44,784 nucleotides of DNA from Desulfosporosinus sp. (GCA_031292055.1 JARLHV010000072.1:1-44784); one strand, 5' to 3'; positions 34,353-43,558 are shown, numbered from the stretch's first letter. Notes: a model not told the origin generated them from the sequence alone. Program-made: numbers and translations.

Positions 34353-34381
34353 GCCCTCTCCATGCTTTGGAGAGGGCCTTT
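34353..34381 (+). terminator. Rho-independent terminator
   Basis: GCCCTCTCC (34353-34361) pairs with GGAGAGGGC (34369-34377), followed by CTTTT. Confidence 0.88.
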
Positions 34382-34476
34382 TGCTCAATTCAAAGCATAC
34401 AATTGATCTTGACTGCAGGTAGCTTAAAAGGGGTTGCGGTTGATGATTTCGTTAAGTTAAGAAAGTGGGTGAGTCC

Positions 34477-34962
34477 ATGATTATTGTAAGCGCGTGTTTG
34501 CTTGGCTTAAATACGAAATATGACGGTACGACGAATGCCCATACTTTGCTTCAGGAATACAGTTCTTTAGGCAGGTTTATCCCGGTTTGCCCAGAACAAT
34601 TGGGTGGCTTGCCAACTCCGCGTGTTCCTGTGGAGATTGTGGATGGAACAGGGCAGGATGTACTGCGCGGGATCTGTTCGGTCCGGGGGGAGCAGGGAGA
34701 CGTAGTAACCACAGCGTTCATCTTAGGGGCGAAAGAAGTTATTAAAATCGCAGAGATGGTTACGGTTAGCGCTGCGATTCTTAAGGAACGCAGTCCTTCC
34801 TGCGGAGTGAATTGTATTTATGATGGCAGCTTTACCCATCGGATAAAGTCGGGTCAGGGAGTGACAGCGGCATTATTTAAAGAGCATAATATTCCCATTT
34901 ATGCGGAAGAAGGACTGACTGAGGCGAGGTTAAATGAACTGTTAAACAATGATGGAGGATGA
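34477..34962 (+). CDS. DUF523 family protein
   Basis: 161 aa from ATG 34477 with GTGGGTGAG upstream; the in-frame start at 34465 is less likely. The N-terminal VSACLLGLNTKYDG, middle PVCPEQLGGLPTPR and LKERSPSCG are the family's conserved Cys-containing segments. Soluble. The function of the family is unknown; the Cys pattern suggests metal or thiol chemistry. Confidence 0.88.
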   Translation: MIIVSACLLGLNTKYDGTTNAHTLLQEYSSLGRFIPVCPEQLGGLPTPRVPVEIVDGTGQDVLRGICSVRGEQGDVVTTAFILGAKEVIKIAEMVTVSAAILKERSPSCGVNCIYDGSFTHRIKSGQGVTAALFKEHNIPIYAEEGLTEARLNELLNNDGG

Positions 34963-35039
34963 AAACTGAAAGGTTCTATAGATTTTGGGGAGGTGTTTTC
35001 CGTCTAGGCATAAACGTTCTTGGTTTCGAAAATGATAAA

Positions 35040-35098
35040 ACAAATTAAATGCAATCCACATGACGTTATTTATGTCGTGTGGATTGCATTTAATTTGT
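35040..35098. repeat. 25-bp near-perfect hairpin
   Basis: The arms 35040-35064 and 35074-35098 pair over 25 bases with one G-T wobble, loop 9 nt. Outer part ACAAATTAAATGC / GCATTTAATTTGT, inner part AATCCACA / TGTGGATT. Much longer than the other terminators here. It could be a bidirectional terminator or a mobile-element relic. Confidence 0.8.
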
Positions 35099-35106
35099 CG
35101 CATGCA

Positions 35107-35190
35107 GTGTAACATAGTGTAAATAAAGTGTGAACTATGTGTAAATAAATATGAACAAATGTAAACTAAGTGTAAATTATGTCATATTCT
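35107..35190 (+). promoter_or_regulatory. Seven-unit phased GTGTAAA repeat array before the chemoreceptor gene
   Basis: The core T(A/G)AA(C/A) recurs starting at 35110, 35120, 35131, 35142, 35152, 35162 and 35173, steps of 10, 11, 11, 10, 10 and 11 bases. Most units read GTGTAAAT or TGTGAAC. Read on the other strand several units are TTTACA, the Gram-positive PhoP-box form. TATTCT at 35185-35190 may be the -10. The periodicity puts all units on one face of the helix, as for cooperative binding by an OmpR/PhoB-type protein. Confidence 0.65.
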
Positions 35191-35271
35191 TGGAACGTTA
35201 GAAATTGAAAAATATATGAAGAAATAATAGCAAAACAAGTATCGGATTAGAAGTTGTGGGGGAACTATAAA

Positions 35272-37290
35272 ATGTCAAAGCTGATTAAACGTTCTATGTC
35301 AATTAAAACCCGTATTACCCTGATGACGGGTTTGGTGATTATCATTGTGGTGGCAGCCTTATCTGGGGCAAGCCTTTGGAATGCCGAGAAGCTGCTCAAA
35401 ACAAGTGAACTTCAAACGGAAAAGCTTATGGTACAAGGAATCCAGGATGAATTCGCTAATCGCTTAGAGCGTGCGAAGTCCGCTGTGCTATCAATGACCA
35501 TGGATCCGGACGTGGCTAAGGCTTTAGCAGAACACGATCGGGCTACTCTTGCCCAATTGGTTCAACCAGTCTTTGACGTGATAAAGGAAGAAGGTTTTAG
35601 TCAACTTCAATTTCATCTCTCGCCGGCTATTTCATTCTATCGAGCGCATTCACCCAATAAATTCGGAGATGATCTTTCGAAAATTCGGCCTACAGTTGTA
35701 GCTGCCAATAAAGAGCATAAAATTGTGGAAGGGTTGGAAGAGGGGGTTGAGGGATATGGGTTTCGAGTTGTGGTGCCGGTCAAGTATCAAGATCAGTGGG
35801 TTGGAAGTGCAGAATATGGAATGGATTTTGGCGAAGATTTTCTGAAAACGTTACAGAAGAAGAATTCCGGAGATTACTTTATCTATCTTCTCAATCCGGC
35901 CACCTCTCAAGTCAAAAAGGTAAAGGAAAATGGAGGACTACTGGCTGGTACTGATCAAGATAATTTCCCTGTCTCGAAGGCTTCAGTGCAAGCATTAACT
36001 AATGGACAAACCCAATTCTTGGTAAGCGAAGATGGTCAGTCGAATGTGTTGCTTATTCCCTTTAAAGACTATAATGGTGAAATTAAGGGATATATTAAGG
36101 CTGCGCTTTCGAGAAAAGGGGTAGCACAAGAGCTAAACGCCTTAATACATTGGGTATTGCTGGTTGGTTTGCTGGTCCTTATCTTTGGTGTAGCGTCAGG
36201 ATATTTTGTCTCTTCTATTTTAACCCGACCGCTGATTCAGTTAACTGAAGATGCTGAGGTCCTAGCCACTGGCAATTTGAAAGTTGATATTAAAACAAAC
36301 TGGTATGGTGAGTTAGAAACCTTGACTCTTGCTCTGAAAAAGATGCTTGAAAACACTAAGAAAATATGTTCCTCGATTAACCAAGCAGTGGGGCAGGTAG
36401 AGGATTCGACGAGGGAAATTTCGGCTGCGACTGATCAAACATCTTGCGGAGCAGACCAAGTAGCCTTGAGTGTTAGTCAGGTAGCCAGGGGCGCTCAAAA
36501 AATTGCCCTGAGTACGAGTGAGATGAGTGTGCAAAGTGAGGGTATCAATCAAAGCGTCCAAAATTTGGCCGGACATATGGAACGTGTCGCCGGTAGTACC
36601 TCTGAAGTAAATGCACGGACGCTGCGAGGGGAAGCAATAATGCAGGATTTGGCTGACAAAATGAGAATTTTCGCAGCTAAAGTGGAGGAAATCCAGACAG
36701 GAAGCCATGTTCTTAAAGAGCAAACAGGACAAATTCGCGGGATTACCCAGATTATTACGGGGATCTCCGAACAGACGAATCTCCTTGCCCTCAATGCAGC
36801 GATTGAGGCGGCTCGCGCTGGGGAAGCTGGGCGAGGATTTGCGGTCGTGGCTGAAGAAGTCCGAAAACTGGCGGAAGGGTCAAGACAAAGCGCCTCTCAA
36901 ATCGCGGTTTTGATCGATCAAGTGACTCTAAATGTGGAAAATTCAGCTCGAGTTTCAGAAGAAGCAGTTAATTTGATCGAGGATCAATCAGGAATCGGGG
37001 AGCGGGCTCTCGGACAATTTGTGGAGATTTCTCAGGGAACGCAAACAGTTGCTCAGTTGCTGGAAGTAATGGCGGGAGAGGTTCAGCAAGTTGTTCAGAT
37101 GGGGCAGACAATCACTAGGTCAATCTCTGAGATTACGGGTATGACGCAAGAAGATGCAGCAGCTGCCGAAGAAATTGCCGCTTCAACAGAGGAAATGAGT
37201 GCAACAGTCAGCTCAATTCGTGATAGCGTACGGCAGTTGATTTTATTGACGGAGGAATTGAAGGTCCAAAGCAAGCGGTTTGTGATTTGA
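35272..37290 (+). CDS. Methyl-accepting chemotaxis protein
   Basis: 672 aa from ATG 35272 behind GGGGGAA. Order: membrane segment (about 16-40), extracytoplasmic Cache-type sensor (about 45-290; MDPDVAKAL and [20 protein letters not shown] fit double-Cache_3), second membrane segment (about 298-320), HAMP, and signalling domain with the conserved hairpin [20 protein letters not shown]. It detects an external ligand and controls CheA. The ligand cannot be read from sequence. The phased repeat array directly upstream implies strong regulation. Confidence 0.94.
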   Translation: MSKLIKRSMSIKTRITLMTGLVIIIVVAALSGASLWNAEKLLKTSELQTEKLMVQGIQDEFANRLERAKSAVLSMTMDPDVAKALAEHDRATLAQLVQPVFDVIKEEGFSQLQFHLSPAISFYRAHSPNKFGDDLSKIRPTVVAANKEHKIVEGLEEGVEGYGFRVVVPVKYQDQWVGSAEYGMDFGEDFLKTLQKKNSGDYFIYLLNPATSQVKKVKENGGLLAGTDQDNFPVSKASVQALTNGQTQFLVSEDGQSNVLLIPFKDYNGEIKGYIKAALSRKGVAQELNALIHWVLLVGLLVLIFGVASGYFVSSILTRPLIQLTEDAEVLATGNLKVDIKTNWYGELETLTLALKKMLENTKKICSSINQAVGQVEDSTREISAATDQTSCGADQVALSVSQVARGAQKIALSTSEMSVQSEGINQSVQNLAGHMERVAGSTSEVNARTLRGEAIMQDLADKMRIFAAKVEEIQTGSHVLKEQTGQIRGITQIITGISEQTNLLALNAAIEAARAGEAGRGFAVVAEEVRKLAEGSRQSASQIAVLIDQVTLNVENSARVSEEAVNLIEDQSGIGERALGQFVEISQGTQTVAQLLEVMAGEVQQVVQMGQTITRSISEITGMTQEDAAAAEEIAASTEEMSATVSSIRDSVRQLILLTEELKVQSKRFVI

Positions 37291-37366
37291 AGTTGGGATT
37301 CTAATCAGGTATAATTTAAAACTAGAAAATGCTTAAATCCTCAAGGGGATTTTCAGGAGGATTACA

Positions 37367-38758
37367 ATGCAATCGGTAACAGTTAAGGAAATTTACAGAG
37401 AGACTGACCAGTTTCTTAATCAGAAAGTTGAGCTATCGGGATGGGTTCGTACGGTGCGTTCCTCCAAAGCGTTTGGATTTATTGAAATTAATGATGGTAG
37501 TTTTTTTGAGAACATTCAAGTGGTTTTTGAAGAAAGTCTTACCAACTTTACAGAGATCGGAAAGCTCACAATTAGTTCTGCCCTGCGTATTCAAGGAACG
37601 CTGATTCCTTCACCTGGAGCGAAGCAACCCTTTGAATTGAAAGCGGAACAAATTGAACTGCTTTCACTGTCTGCAGCGGATTATCCTCTGCAAAAGAAAC
37701 GGCATACGTTTGAGTATTTACGAACGATTGCGCATTTGCGTCCTAGAACGAATACGTTTGCGGCTGTCTTTCGAGTGCGTTCTGTCGTTGCCTACGCGAT
37801 TCATAAGTTCTTTCAGGAGAAAGGTTATGTCTATGTGCAGACTCCGATCATTACAGGAAGTGATGCTGAGGGTGCCGGGGAAATGTTTAGGGTGACGGCC
37901 TTGGATTTGGCTAAGCCTCCTCGGGACGAAGTCGGTAACGTTGATTTTTCCCAAGATTTTTTTGGTCGTATTGCGAGCCTAACGGTTAGTGGCCAGCTCA
38001 ATGTTGAGGCGTACTGTATGGCGTTTCGCAATGTTTATACGTTTGGACCGACGTTTCGAGCGGAAAATTCGAATACAGCGAGACATGCTGCTGAGTTTTG
38101 GATGATCGAACCGGAGATCGCCTTTGCTGATCTCGTGGACAACATGAATCTGGCTGAAGAGATGATGAAATTTATTATCCAGTATGCCATGGACAATGCA
38201 CCAGAGGAAATGGCGTTCTTTAATAACTTTGTTGATAAGACGTTGTTTGAGCGGTTAGAGAATATCTTGGGCTCCGAATTCGGGCATATTACGTATACTG
38301 AAGCTGTAGAATTGCTGGAGAAGGAAAATAGTAACTTTGAATATCCTGTTCATTGGGGCACGGACCTTCAAACCGAACATGAGCGTTACCTGACAGAGAA
38401 GGTCTTTAAAAAACCGGTCTTTGTTTCGGATTATCCAAAAGGAATTAAGGCGTTTTATATGAGACTTAATGAGGATGATAAGACGGTGGCAGCTATGGAT
38501 CTTCTGGTTCCCGGGGTTGGCGAAATAATTGGAGGTAGCCAACGGGAAGAACGTCTTGATGTCTTGCAAAACCGAATGAAGGAATCCGGGCTGAGCGAAG
38601 AGGATTACGGATGGTATCTTGACTTGCGGAGGTATGGGGGCGTGAAACATGCTGGATACGGGCTCGGCTTTGAACGCGTTATTATGTATCTGACGGGAAT
38701 GTCTAATATCCGCGATGTGATCGCTTTCCCCAGAACGGCAAATTCTTGTGAGTTTTAA
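37367..38758 (+). CDS. asnS: Asparagine-tRNA ligase
   Basis: 463 aa; CAGGAGG before the ATG. N-terminal OB-fold anticodon-binding domain ([20 protein letters not shown]), then class II catalytic core: motif 2 [20 protein letters not shown] and motif 3 [15 protein letters not shown] with the ending FPRT. The asparaginyl type is shown by [11 protein letters not shown] and the lack of aspartyl-type inserts. Only 76 bases separate it from the chemoreceptor gene, and no T-box leader fits there. Confidence 0.96.
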   Translation: MQSVTVKEIYRETDQFLNQKVELSGWVRTVRSSKAFGFIEINDGSFFENIQVVFEESLTNFTEIGKLTISSALRIQGTLIPSPGAKQPFELKAEQIELLSLSAADYPLQKKRHTFEYLRTIAHLRPRTNTFAAVFRVRSVVAYAIHKFFQEKGYVYVQTPIITGSDAEGAGEMFRVTALDLAKPPRDEVGNVDFSQDFFGRIASLTVSGQLNVEAYCMAFRNVYTFGPTFRAENSNTARHAAEFWMIEPEIAFADLVDNMNLAEEMMKFIIQYAMDNAPEEMAFFNNFVDKTLFERLENILGSEFGHITYTEAVELLEKENSNFEYPVHWGTDLQTEHERYLTEKVFKKPVFVSDYPKGIKAFYMRLNEDDKTVAAMDLLVPGVGEIIGGSQREERLDVLQNRMKESGLSEEDYGWYLDLRRYGGVKHAGYGLGFERVIMYLTGMSNIRDVIAFPRTANSCEF

Positions 38759-38780
38759 GGGTCCTTGGTTGAGTTCATTG

Positions 38781-38811
38781 AACAGGTGTGCCAGTTGGGT
38801 ACATCTGTTTT
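38781..38811 (+). terminator. Terminator hairpin after asnS
   Basis: AACAGGTGTGCC (38781-38792) pairs with GGTACATCTGTT (38798-38809) with wobbles, followed by TT. Confidence 0.7.
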
Positions 38812-38850
38812 ACTTAGTGAAAATCTCAGAGCAGATCAGCGATCGACGTC

Positions 38851-38877
38851 AGCAAGGGATTACCTCCCTTGCTTTTG
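38851..38877 (+). terminator. Second terminator after asnS
   Basis: AGCAAGGGA (38851-38859) pairs with TCCCTTGCT (38865-38873), followed by TTTG. Insulates the corrinoid cluster from asnS. Confidence 0.8.
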
Positions 38878-38914
38878 TAGTTTCGTGGCATAGTGGCTTT
38901 GTAGACACTTCGTG

Positions 38915-38943
38915 TTGACACCCTTATTAGGGCATGCTAAAAT
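38915..38943 (+). promoter_or_regulatory. Promoter of the GntR-type regulator gene
   Basis: Consensus -35 TTGACA (38915-38920) and -10 TAAAAT (38938-38943) separated by 17 bases. One of the clearest sigma-A promoters in the window. An operator-like site lies about 10 bases past the expected start of transcription. Confidence 0.85.
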
Positions 38944-38959
38944 TAGCGAAAGTTGGAAT

Positions 38960-38967
38960 GTATAGAC
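38960..38967. promoter_or_regulatory. GntR/HutC-type operator site 1
   Basis: GTATAGAC, within TGTATAGACAA, fits the HutC-subfamily half-palindromic consensus GTNTANAC. Its place just after the -10 of the regulator gene suits autorepression. Confidence 0.65.
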
Positions 38968-38994
38968 AATTATAATTAGGAATAGGTGTTATTG

Positions 38995-39750
38995 GTGATT
39001 CAAGAAGAAACGATCGATAAGAGCTCAGTGATTCCAATCTACTATCAACTATTTAAGTTGATTGAAGAGCAAATACGTAGAGGGGATCTTAAACCGGGTG
39101 AGTCTTTACCCACTGAGCATGAAATCTCCTCACGCTTTGAGATTAGCCGCATGACTGTTCGAAGAGCAATTTCAGAATTGGTATCGGCAGGCATGGTTTA
39201 TGCACAGCAAGGCAGAGGGACTTTTGTCGCCACACCAAAATTAGATAATATCATTTTTGAGCTCAATGATTTTAATCAAGAAATTAAACAAAGAGGTTTG
39301 AACTATAAAACAACGCTCTTAGAAGCCAAGATTATTAAAGCAGATGCGGAACTTCGGGAAAAGTTTCAAGTGGGTGAAGAACATAAGCGCTTTTTATATT
39401 TTCGAACGGTGCTTGCCGCTGAGCATGAACGTCTTTCTTATGAAGTGAAATATACCCTCTATAGCAAGAGTAAGCCGATCCTGGAATCAGAACTAAAAGA
39501 TCCAAGTTTACCGGGTCTGATTGCTGCGCACACGGAATATATGCCTATGAGCTCTAAAAGAGTTCTTCAGGTTGCGGCATGTAGCGAAAAAGAAGCCGCG
39601 ATTCTAGGGATAGCCCCTTGTTCACCGGTGTTTCTAATTGAGCAGACGATCTATGACCAGGATCTTAAGACTGTGGGTTGGAGTAAAGCCGTTTACCGAG
39701 GAGATCGATATAAATTGACGAGCTATGATGGCTGGTATAAAAAAGATTAA
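38995..39750 (+). CDS. GntR-family (HutC/UTRA) transcriptional regulator
   Basis: 251 aa from GTG 38995 (TTG 38992 and GTG 38986 are also in frame; AGGAATAGG upstream fits 38992 or 38995 best). N-terminal winged helix of GntR type: PIYYQLFKLIEEQIRRG, GESLPTEHEISSRFEISRMTVRRAI and GMVYAQQGRGTFV. C-terminal UTRA ligand-binding domain, including YFRTVLA and the late segment FLIEQTIYD. It probably represses the methyltransferase genes until an effector binds. Three matching operators in the cluster support this. Confidence 0.9.
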   Translation: MIQEETIDKSSVIPIYYQLFKLIEEQIRRGDLKPGESLPTEHEISSRFEISRMTVRRAISELVSAGMVYAQQGRGTFVATPKLDNIIFELNDFNQEIKQRGLNYKTTLLEAKIIKADAELREKFQVGEEHKRFLYFRTVLAAEHERLSYEVKYTLYSKSKPILESELKDPSLPGLIAAHTEYMPMSSKRVLQVAACSEKEAAILGIAPCSPVFLIEQTIYDQDLKTVGWSKAVYRGDRYKLTSYDGWYKKD

Positions 39751-39771
39751 GCTAATTGGGGGGTTCTTGAT

Positions 39772-40422
39772 TTGGAAGACGAACTACAAATAGCTATGGC
39801 GGAGCTCGATGAAGATAAAACCCTTTTGCTGGTTACAGAAAGGGTCCAAGCGGGTTACACTTCTATGGAGATTATTGAGAGTTGTCGTCGGGGAGTAGAA
39901 ATCGTTGGGGAAAAATATAGTGATAGTCATTATTATCTCTCGGATCTCATTATGTCAGAAGAAATTCTCAAAGAGGTCATGCAGATTTTAGAGCCTTATA
40001 TCCCTGTAAATGCTGCTCAGAAAGGCCGATCTATTGTGATGGGAACCATCGAAGGGGACATTCATGACCTTGGTAAGAATATTATCATATATCTTTTGCG
40101 ATCAGCAGGTTTTCAAGTCAATGACTTAGGGGTTGATGTTACACCGGAACGATTTATAAAAGCTGTTGATGAAACGAAAGCGTCGATTTTAGGGATTAGC
40201 GTTTTGTTATCTTTCTGTGTTGGTTCTATTAAGAAAGTTGTTGATCTTTTAGTTGATGCTGGTTTGAGAGACAAGGTAAAAGTCGTCGTAGGCGGGTATC
40301 CGGTTAATCAACAAGTCAAAGAGTTTACGGGCGCAGATTTTTACGCTAATGATGTGACGGAAGCGTTGAAAATCTATCATGAAATCCTAGAACTAGAAGA
40401 AAGTTCAGTCTCGGAGTCCTGA
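39772..40422 (+). CDS. Corrinoid (B12-binding) protein 1
   Basis: 216 aa, TTG start behind GGGGGG. N-terminal helical cap (B12-binding-2 type) followed by a Rossmann-like B12 domain. The cobalt-ligating His98 lies in EGDIHDLGKN (DxHxxG), and the later motifs SVLLSF and GGYPV are present. It carries the methyl group between the substrate-side and tetrahydrofolate-side methyltransferases. It is separated from the next gene by a hairpin and two operator sites, so it may be controlled with the regulator gene rather than with the rest. Confidence 0.93.
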   Translation: MEDELQIAMAELDEDKTLLLVTERVQAGYTSMEIIESCRRGVEIVGEKYSDSHYYLSDLIMSEEILKEVMQILEPYIPVNAAQKGRSIVMGTIEGDIHDLGKNIIIYLLRSAGFQVNDLGVDVTPERFIKAVDETKASILGISVLLSFCVGSIKKVVDLLVDAGLRDKVKVVVGGYPVNQQVKEFTGADFYANDVTEALKIYHEILELEESSVSES

Positions 40423-40432
40423 GACTGAACTT
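40401..40432 (+). terminator. Hairpin overlapping the end of corrinoid protein 1 gene
   Basis: AAGTTCAGTCTC (40401-40412) pairs perfectly with GAGACTGAACTT (40421-40432), and the stop codon is inside the 3' arm. No long T-run, so perhaps an attenuating or processing hairpin that lowers read-through. Confidence 0.6.
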
Positions 40433-40500
40433 AATAGTTTGAAGATTCTATATTGACGGTATAATATGATTGTGATACTATTCAGATAGACAAGTTAGTT

Positions 40501-40547
40501 GTCTATACATATGAAAATATTTTTTTACACTTAAAATTTGTATAGAC
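40501..40547. promoter_or_regulatory. GntR/HutC-type operator sites 2 and 3
   Basis: GTCTATAC (40501-40508) and GTATAGAC (40540-40547) both fit GTNTANAC and lie 39 bases apart, in opposite orientation with shared flanks TTGTCTATACA and TGTATAGACAA. A TATAAT at 40460-40465 is a possible -10 upstream. Two sites at nearly four helical turns suit looping or cooperative binding before the DUF2284 gene. Confidence 0.65.
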
Positions 40548-40605
40548 AACCATACGAATTTTAGAATATTAGAATATTAGTTTAGGTAAGGCAAGGAGGC
40601 ATTGA

Positions 40606-41160
40606 GTGGATATAAATAATCTGGTCGGGGATTCCTTGGAGTTACAGGCAACACATGCTTCAATCGTCAACGTTGCAGATATTAAATTTAATGAAGAGTT
40701 TCGGGCAATGTGTGAAAAGAACGTTTGTGGTTCTTATAACAAAAACTGGATGTGTCCACCTGCTGTTGGTCCAATCAGCGAACTGAAAGAAAGAGTTTTA
40801 GAGTTTACACAAGGTTTACTTCTTCAGACTGTCCATGAGATAAAAAGTTCCTTTGACTGGAAAGGGATGATGTCCGCGGCTGTTAGTCATACTGTGATTT
40901 TCCGGAATATCCTGGAGAGGATTGAGGAAAACTATGATTTAGACAAAATCTTACCCTTGAATGCTGGTCCCTGTACCTTCTGTGCGAAGTGCGCTTTTTT
41001 GGAGGATGAGCCATGCCGCTTCCCTGATAAAGCCCTGTTTTCAGTGGAAGCCTGCGGAATTGATGTCATGGCCCTGGAAAAAAGTTGTGGAATGCCCTAT
41101 TACAATGGTAAAAATACAGTTTCCTATGTAGGGCTAATCTTATTTAAGCTTAATGATTAA
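40606..41160 (+). CDS. DUF2284 predicted metal-binding protein
   Basis: 184 aa, GTG start with AAGGAGG upstream. Cys-rich: CEKNVCGSYNKNWMCPP near residues 32-48 and CTFCAKCAFLEDEPC near 124-138, then EACGIDV and KSCGMPY. DUF2284 proteins are often found with corrinoid methyltransferases. The Cys spacing suggests an Fe-S or zinc site. A role in reducing or activating the corrinoid is possible, because no RamA-type activase is in the window, but that is inference. Confidence 0.85.
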   Translation: MDINNLVGDSLELQATHASIVNVADIKFNEEFRAMCEKNVCGSYNKNWMCPPAVGPISELKERVLEFTQGLLLQTVHEIKSSFDWKGMMSAAVSHTVIFRNILERIEENYDLDKILPLNAGPCTFCAKCAFLEDEPCRFPDKALFSVEACGIDVMALEKSCGMPYYNGKNTVSYVGLILFKLND

Positions 41161-41289
41161 TTCTTTAAACACCTCGTAGGGTAGTTGAAGTGTTTGTAAT
41201 AATTTGAAAATAGAAGGCAATGCTTGAGAATTTGTGGACATTCTTATTAAGGTATAAGCGTAGATAAGGCTCAGGGAGGGATGCTAAAG

Positions 41290-42087
41290 ATGTTAATTAT
41301 TGGTGAGAAGTTAAACAGCTCAATCCCGAGTGTTCGGCAGTTTATAAATGATAAAAATACCGCTGCTATTCAGGATTTAGCCCTTAGACAAGTGGCTGCA
41401 GGAGCTGACTACTTAGATTTAAATACTGCCCAAGGAGATGAAGTCGTCAACATGGAGTGGCTGGTGACCACAGTTCAAGAGGTAACGGATCAACCTCTCT
41501 GTATTGACAGTACTTCGGCTGTAGTCATCAAAAAAGGCTTAGAAACTGTTAAAGGGGACAAAAGCAGGGTTTTAGTTAACTCTATCTCTTTGGAAAAAAA
41601 TCGTCTCGACGAAGTACTTCCTCTAGTCCTTGAATATCAGTGCCCTGTTATTGCCTTGACTCTGGATGATAACGGTATTCCTAAAACTGCCGAAGAGAGA
41701 ATGGCACTTTCTGAACGTTTGGTTGAGATACTAATGAAGCAAAATTATGATTTAGCGCAGCTTTATATTGATCCATTAGTGCTCCCCCAGGCTGTAAGCC
41801 ACAATAATGCCACGATGTTCTTTCAATGTCTAAAGGATATTAAGCGGTTATTGAAGGTTAAAACTGTTTCTGGTCTAAGTAACATTTCATTTAATACGCC
41901 CAAAAGGAAGATTGTTAACCGCCATTTCTTAACTCTTTGTATGGCGTTTGATATGGATGCGGCCATTCTCGATCCCCTGGATAGGAAAATTATGACCTCA
42001 GTTATTACGAATGATTTCCTCCTGGGTAAGGATCGTTTTGGTAAGAAGTTCTTAAAGGCCTTTCGTGGTGAATTATTAGAAGAATAA
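41290..42087 (+). CDS. Methyltetrahydrofolate:corrinoid methyltransferase
   Basis: 265 aa from ATG 41290; GGGAGGG is at 41274-41280, so the ATG at 41281 is too close to it. A pterin-binding TIM barrel of the MetH/AcsE/MtgA group: IIGEKLNSS at the N-terminus, GADYLDLNTAQ, PLCIDSTSA, VNSISLE, LYIDPLV and SGLSNISF are the conserved pterin-contact strands. It moves the methyl group from the corrinoid protein to tetrahydrofolate, the methyltransferase II role, feeding the Wood-Ljungdahl or oxidative branch. Confidence 0.92.
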   Translation: MLIIGEKLNSSIPSVRQFINDKNTAAIQDLALRQVAAGADYLDLNTAQGDEVVNMEWLVTTVQEVTDQPLCIDSTSAVVIKKGLETVKGDKSRVLVNSISLEKNRLDEVLPLVLEYQCPVIALTLDDNGIPKTAEERMALSERLVEILMKQNYDLAQLYIDPLVLPQAVSHNNATMFFQCLKDIKRLLKVKTVSGLSNISFNTPKRKIVNRHFLTLCMAFDMDAAILDPLDRKIMTSVITNDFLLGKDRFGKKFLKAFRGELLEE

Positions 42088-42151
42088 GGTGTGTTTCAAG
42101 TGCTGTGGTCGGGACATTCACTATTTGAAAACGTAGGAAGGGGAAATAAGC

Positions 42152-43324
42152 ATGAATGAAACGGAAAAGCTTTATCAAAAGAAACTAGAACGGTATATGA
42201 CTGCTATGGATTGTGGTAAACCCGATGTAGTTCCTGTTACTTTTGGGATTGGAGAATGGGTTGTTAAGTATACAGGGACTACGCTCCAAGAGATTTATTA
42301 TGATCTCGATAAAAGTAACAACATTGTCAATGAGATGCTAAAGGGTTTGGATTTCGATATTTTTAAAGGCGGCCCGTGCTTATGGTGGCCTCCAATGTTT
42401 GATGCCATGGGTTCGAAATTATATAAGTTTCCAGGCATGGGTGTAGACGAAAACTCTACCTTCCAATTTAATGAGCAGGAGTATATGAAGGCAGACGATT
42501 ACGATGAATTTATTGCTGGCCCTACGGAGTGGCTTGTAAATCACTTTCTGCCCAATATTAGCACTGAATTAGAGAATCCTGGCTCGTATAGATCCACTGT
42601 GGCTCTAATTAAAGGCGCTGCGGCTTTTGCCATCTCTGGTGGCGTGATGGCTGCAGCTTGGGAAAAATGGACTGTGGAACATGGGGTAGTTGGACAAACG
42701 ACAGGATTTAGCAAAGCACCTTTTGATACGCTGGGAGATGCTTTGCGGGGTATGAAAGGGGTGCTCTTGGATCTTCGCCGCCGACCAGAGAAAGTCATAG
42801 CCGCCTGCGCAGCGATTACCCCTCATAATATCAATTGTGGTGTAGCCGGTTCAGGAGCAGATACACGTTTTCCTTGTTTTGCCCCTCTTCACCGCGGAGC
42901 GTATCCGTTCTTAAATCCTAAGCAATGGGATAACTTCTATTGGCCATCTTTGAAAGCGAATATTGAAGGATTGTGGGCGAAAGGCAAGAGAATGTTATTC
43001 TACGCTGAAGGAGACTGGACTCCCTATTTAGAGAAGATCGCGGAATTGCCCGATAAAAGTATTATCTTTCAAATTGATACGACAGATCCTAAAAAAGCTA
43101 AAGAGATTCTGGGGGGGAGATTTTGTCTTCAAGGTGGCGTGCCTACAACCTTGTTGACGTATGGTACTCCAGAAAAAGTCAAAGAGCATGTTAAGAGAAC
43201 TATTGATGAATTGGCCGGTGATGGAGGGTTTATCCTTGATGCTGGTGGAGTTGTGATGGGAGATGCTAAGCAGGAAAATGTGATCGCCATGATTGAAGCG
43301 GCAAGAGAGTATGGCGTTTATTAA
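42152..43324 (+). CDS. UroD-family methyltransferase (substrate:corrinoid, methyltransferase I)
   Basis: 390 aa; GGAAGGGG before the ATG. It belongs to the uroporphyrinogen decarboxylase superfamily, which includes MtaA/MtbA and the first methyltransferases of aromatic O-demethylases. Visible segments: VPVTFGIGEW, AFAISGGVMAAAWEKW, AGSGADTRFPCFAPLHRG, YAEGDWTPYLE, and RFCLQGGVPTTLL. The context of methyl-H4folate methyltransferase plus corrinoid proteins rules out haem synthesis. The methyl donor is unknown; methoxylated aromatics or methylamines are candidates. Usual zinc ligands (HxC...C) cannot be assigned with confidence. Confidence 0.88.
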   Translation: MNETEKLYQKKLERYMTAMDCGKPDVVPVTFGIGEWVVKYTGTTLQEIYYDLDKSNNIVNEMLKGLDFDIFKGGPCLWWPPMFDAMGSKLYKFPGMGVDENSTFQFNEQEYMKADDYDEFIAGPTEWLVNHFLPNISTELENPGSYRSTVALIKGAAAFAISGGVMAAAWEKWTVEHGVVGQTTGFSKAPFDTLGDALRGMKGVLLDLRRRPEKVIAACAAITPHNINCGVAGSGADTRFPCFAPLHRGAYPFLNPKQWDNFYWPSLKANIEGLWAKGKRMLFYAEGDWTPYLEKIAELPDKSIIFQIDTTDPKKAKEILGGRFCLQGGVPTTLLTYGTPEKVKEHVKRTIDELAGDGGFILDAGGVVMGDAKQENVIAMIEAAREYGVY

Positions 43325-43344
43325 AAGGATTGGAGGGGTATTTA

Positions 43345-43515
43345 ATGTCTGATAAAGAAAAATTACTAAATCCAGATCCAGGTGTTTGTGTACCATGGGA
43401 AGTTAAAGTGGAGGAAATTGGTGAGTTTCCGGGCAATGAAGCCATCGCTAAAAAAGAATGGGAAAAGCTCGACGATTTTGCCTATAACTTTATTTGGTTT
43501 TGGGCGCAACGCTAG
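43345..43515 (+). CDS. 56-residue protein in the methyltransferase operon
   Basis: ATG 43345 with TTGGAGGGG 6 bases upstream, a strong site. Acidic protein with LNPDPGVCVPWEVKVEEIG and an aromatic C-terminus AYNFIWFWAQR. No membrane segment and no family known to me. It sits between the UroD-type methyltransferase and its probable corrinoid protein, so it may be a small subunit of that complex. Confidence 0.65.
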   Translation: MSDKEKLLNPDPGVCVPWEVKVEEIGEFPGNEAIAKKEWEKLDDFAYNFIWFWAQR

Positions 43516-43558
43516 AAATTTAGAGTCAGAAATAACGATCAAAGGGAGTGGAATAATT

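Noticed and set aside
35107..35190. CRISPR array
   Set aside because: Units are 10-11 bases with no spacers; it is a phased binding-site array. The short tandem repeat at 12005-12036 is not CRISPR either.
37291..37366. T-box leader before asnS
   Set aside because: Only 76 bases between the chemoreceptor stop and the start codon, with no T-box sequence; only a small AAATCC/GGGGATTT hairpin is present.
42152..43324. Uroporphyrinogen decarboxylase of haem synthesis
   Set aside because: No haem genes nearby; it is flanked by corrinoid proteins and a methyl-H4folate methyltransferase, as for UroD-type methyltransferases.
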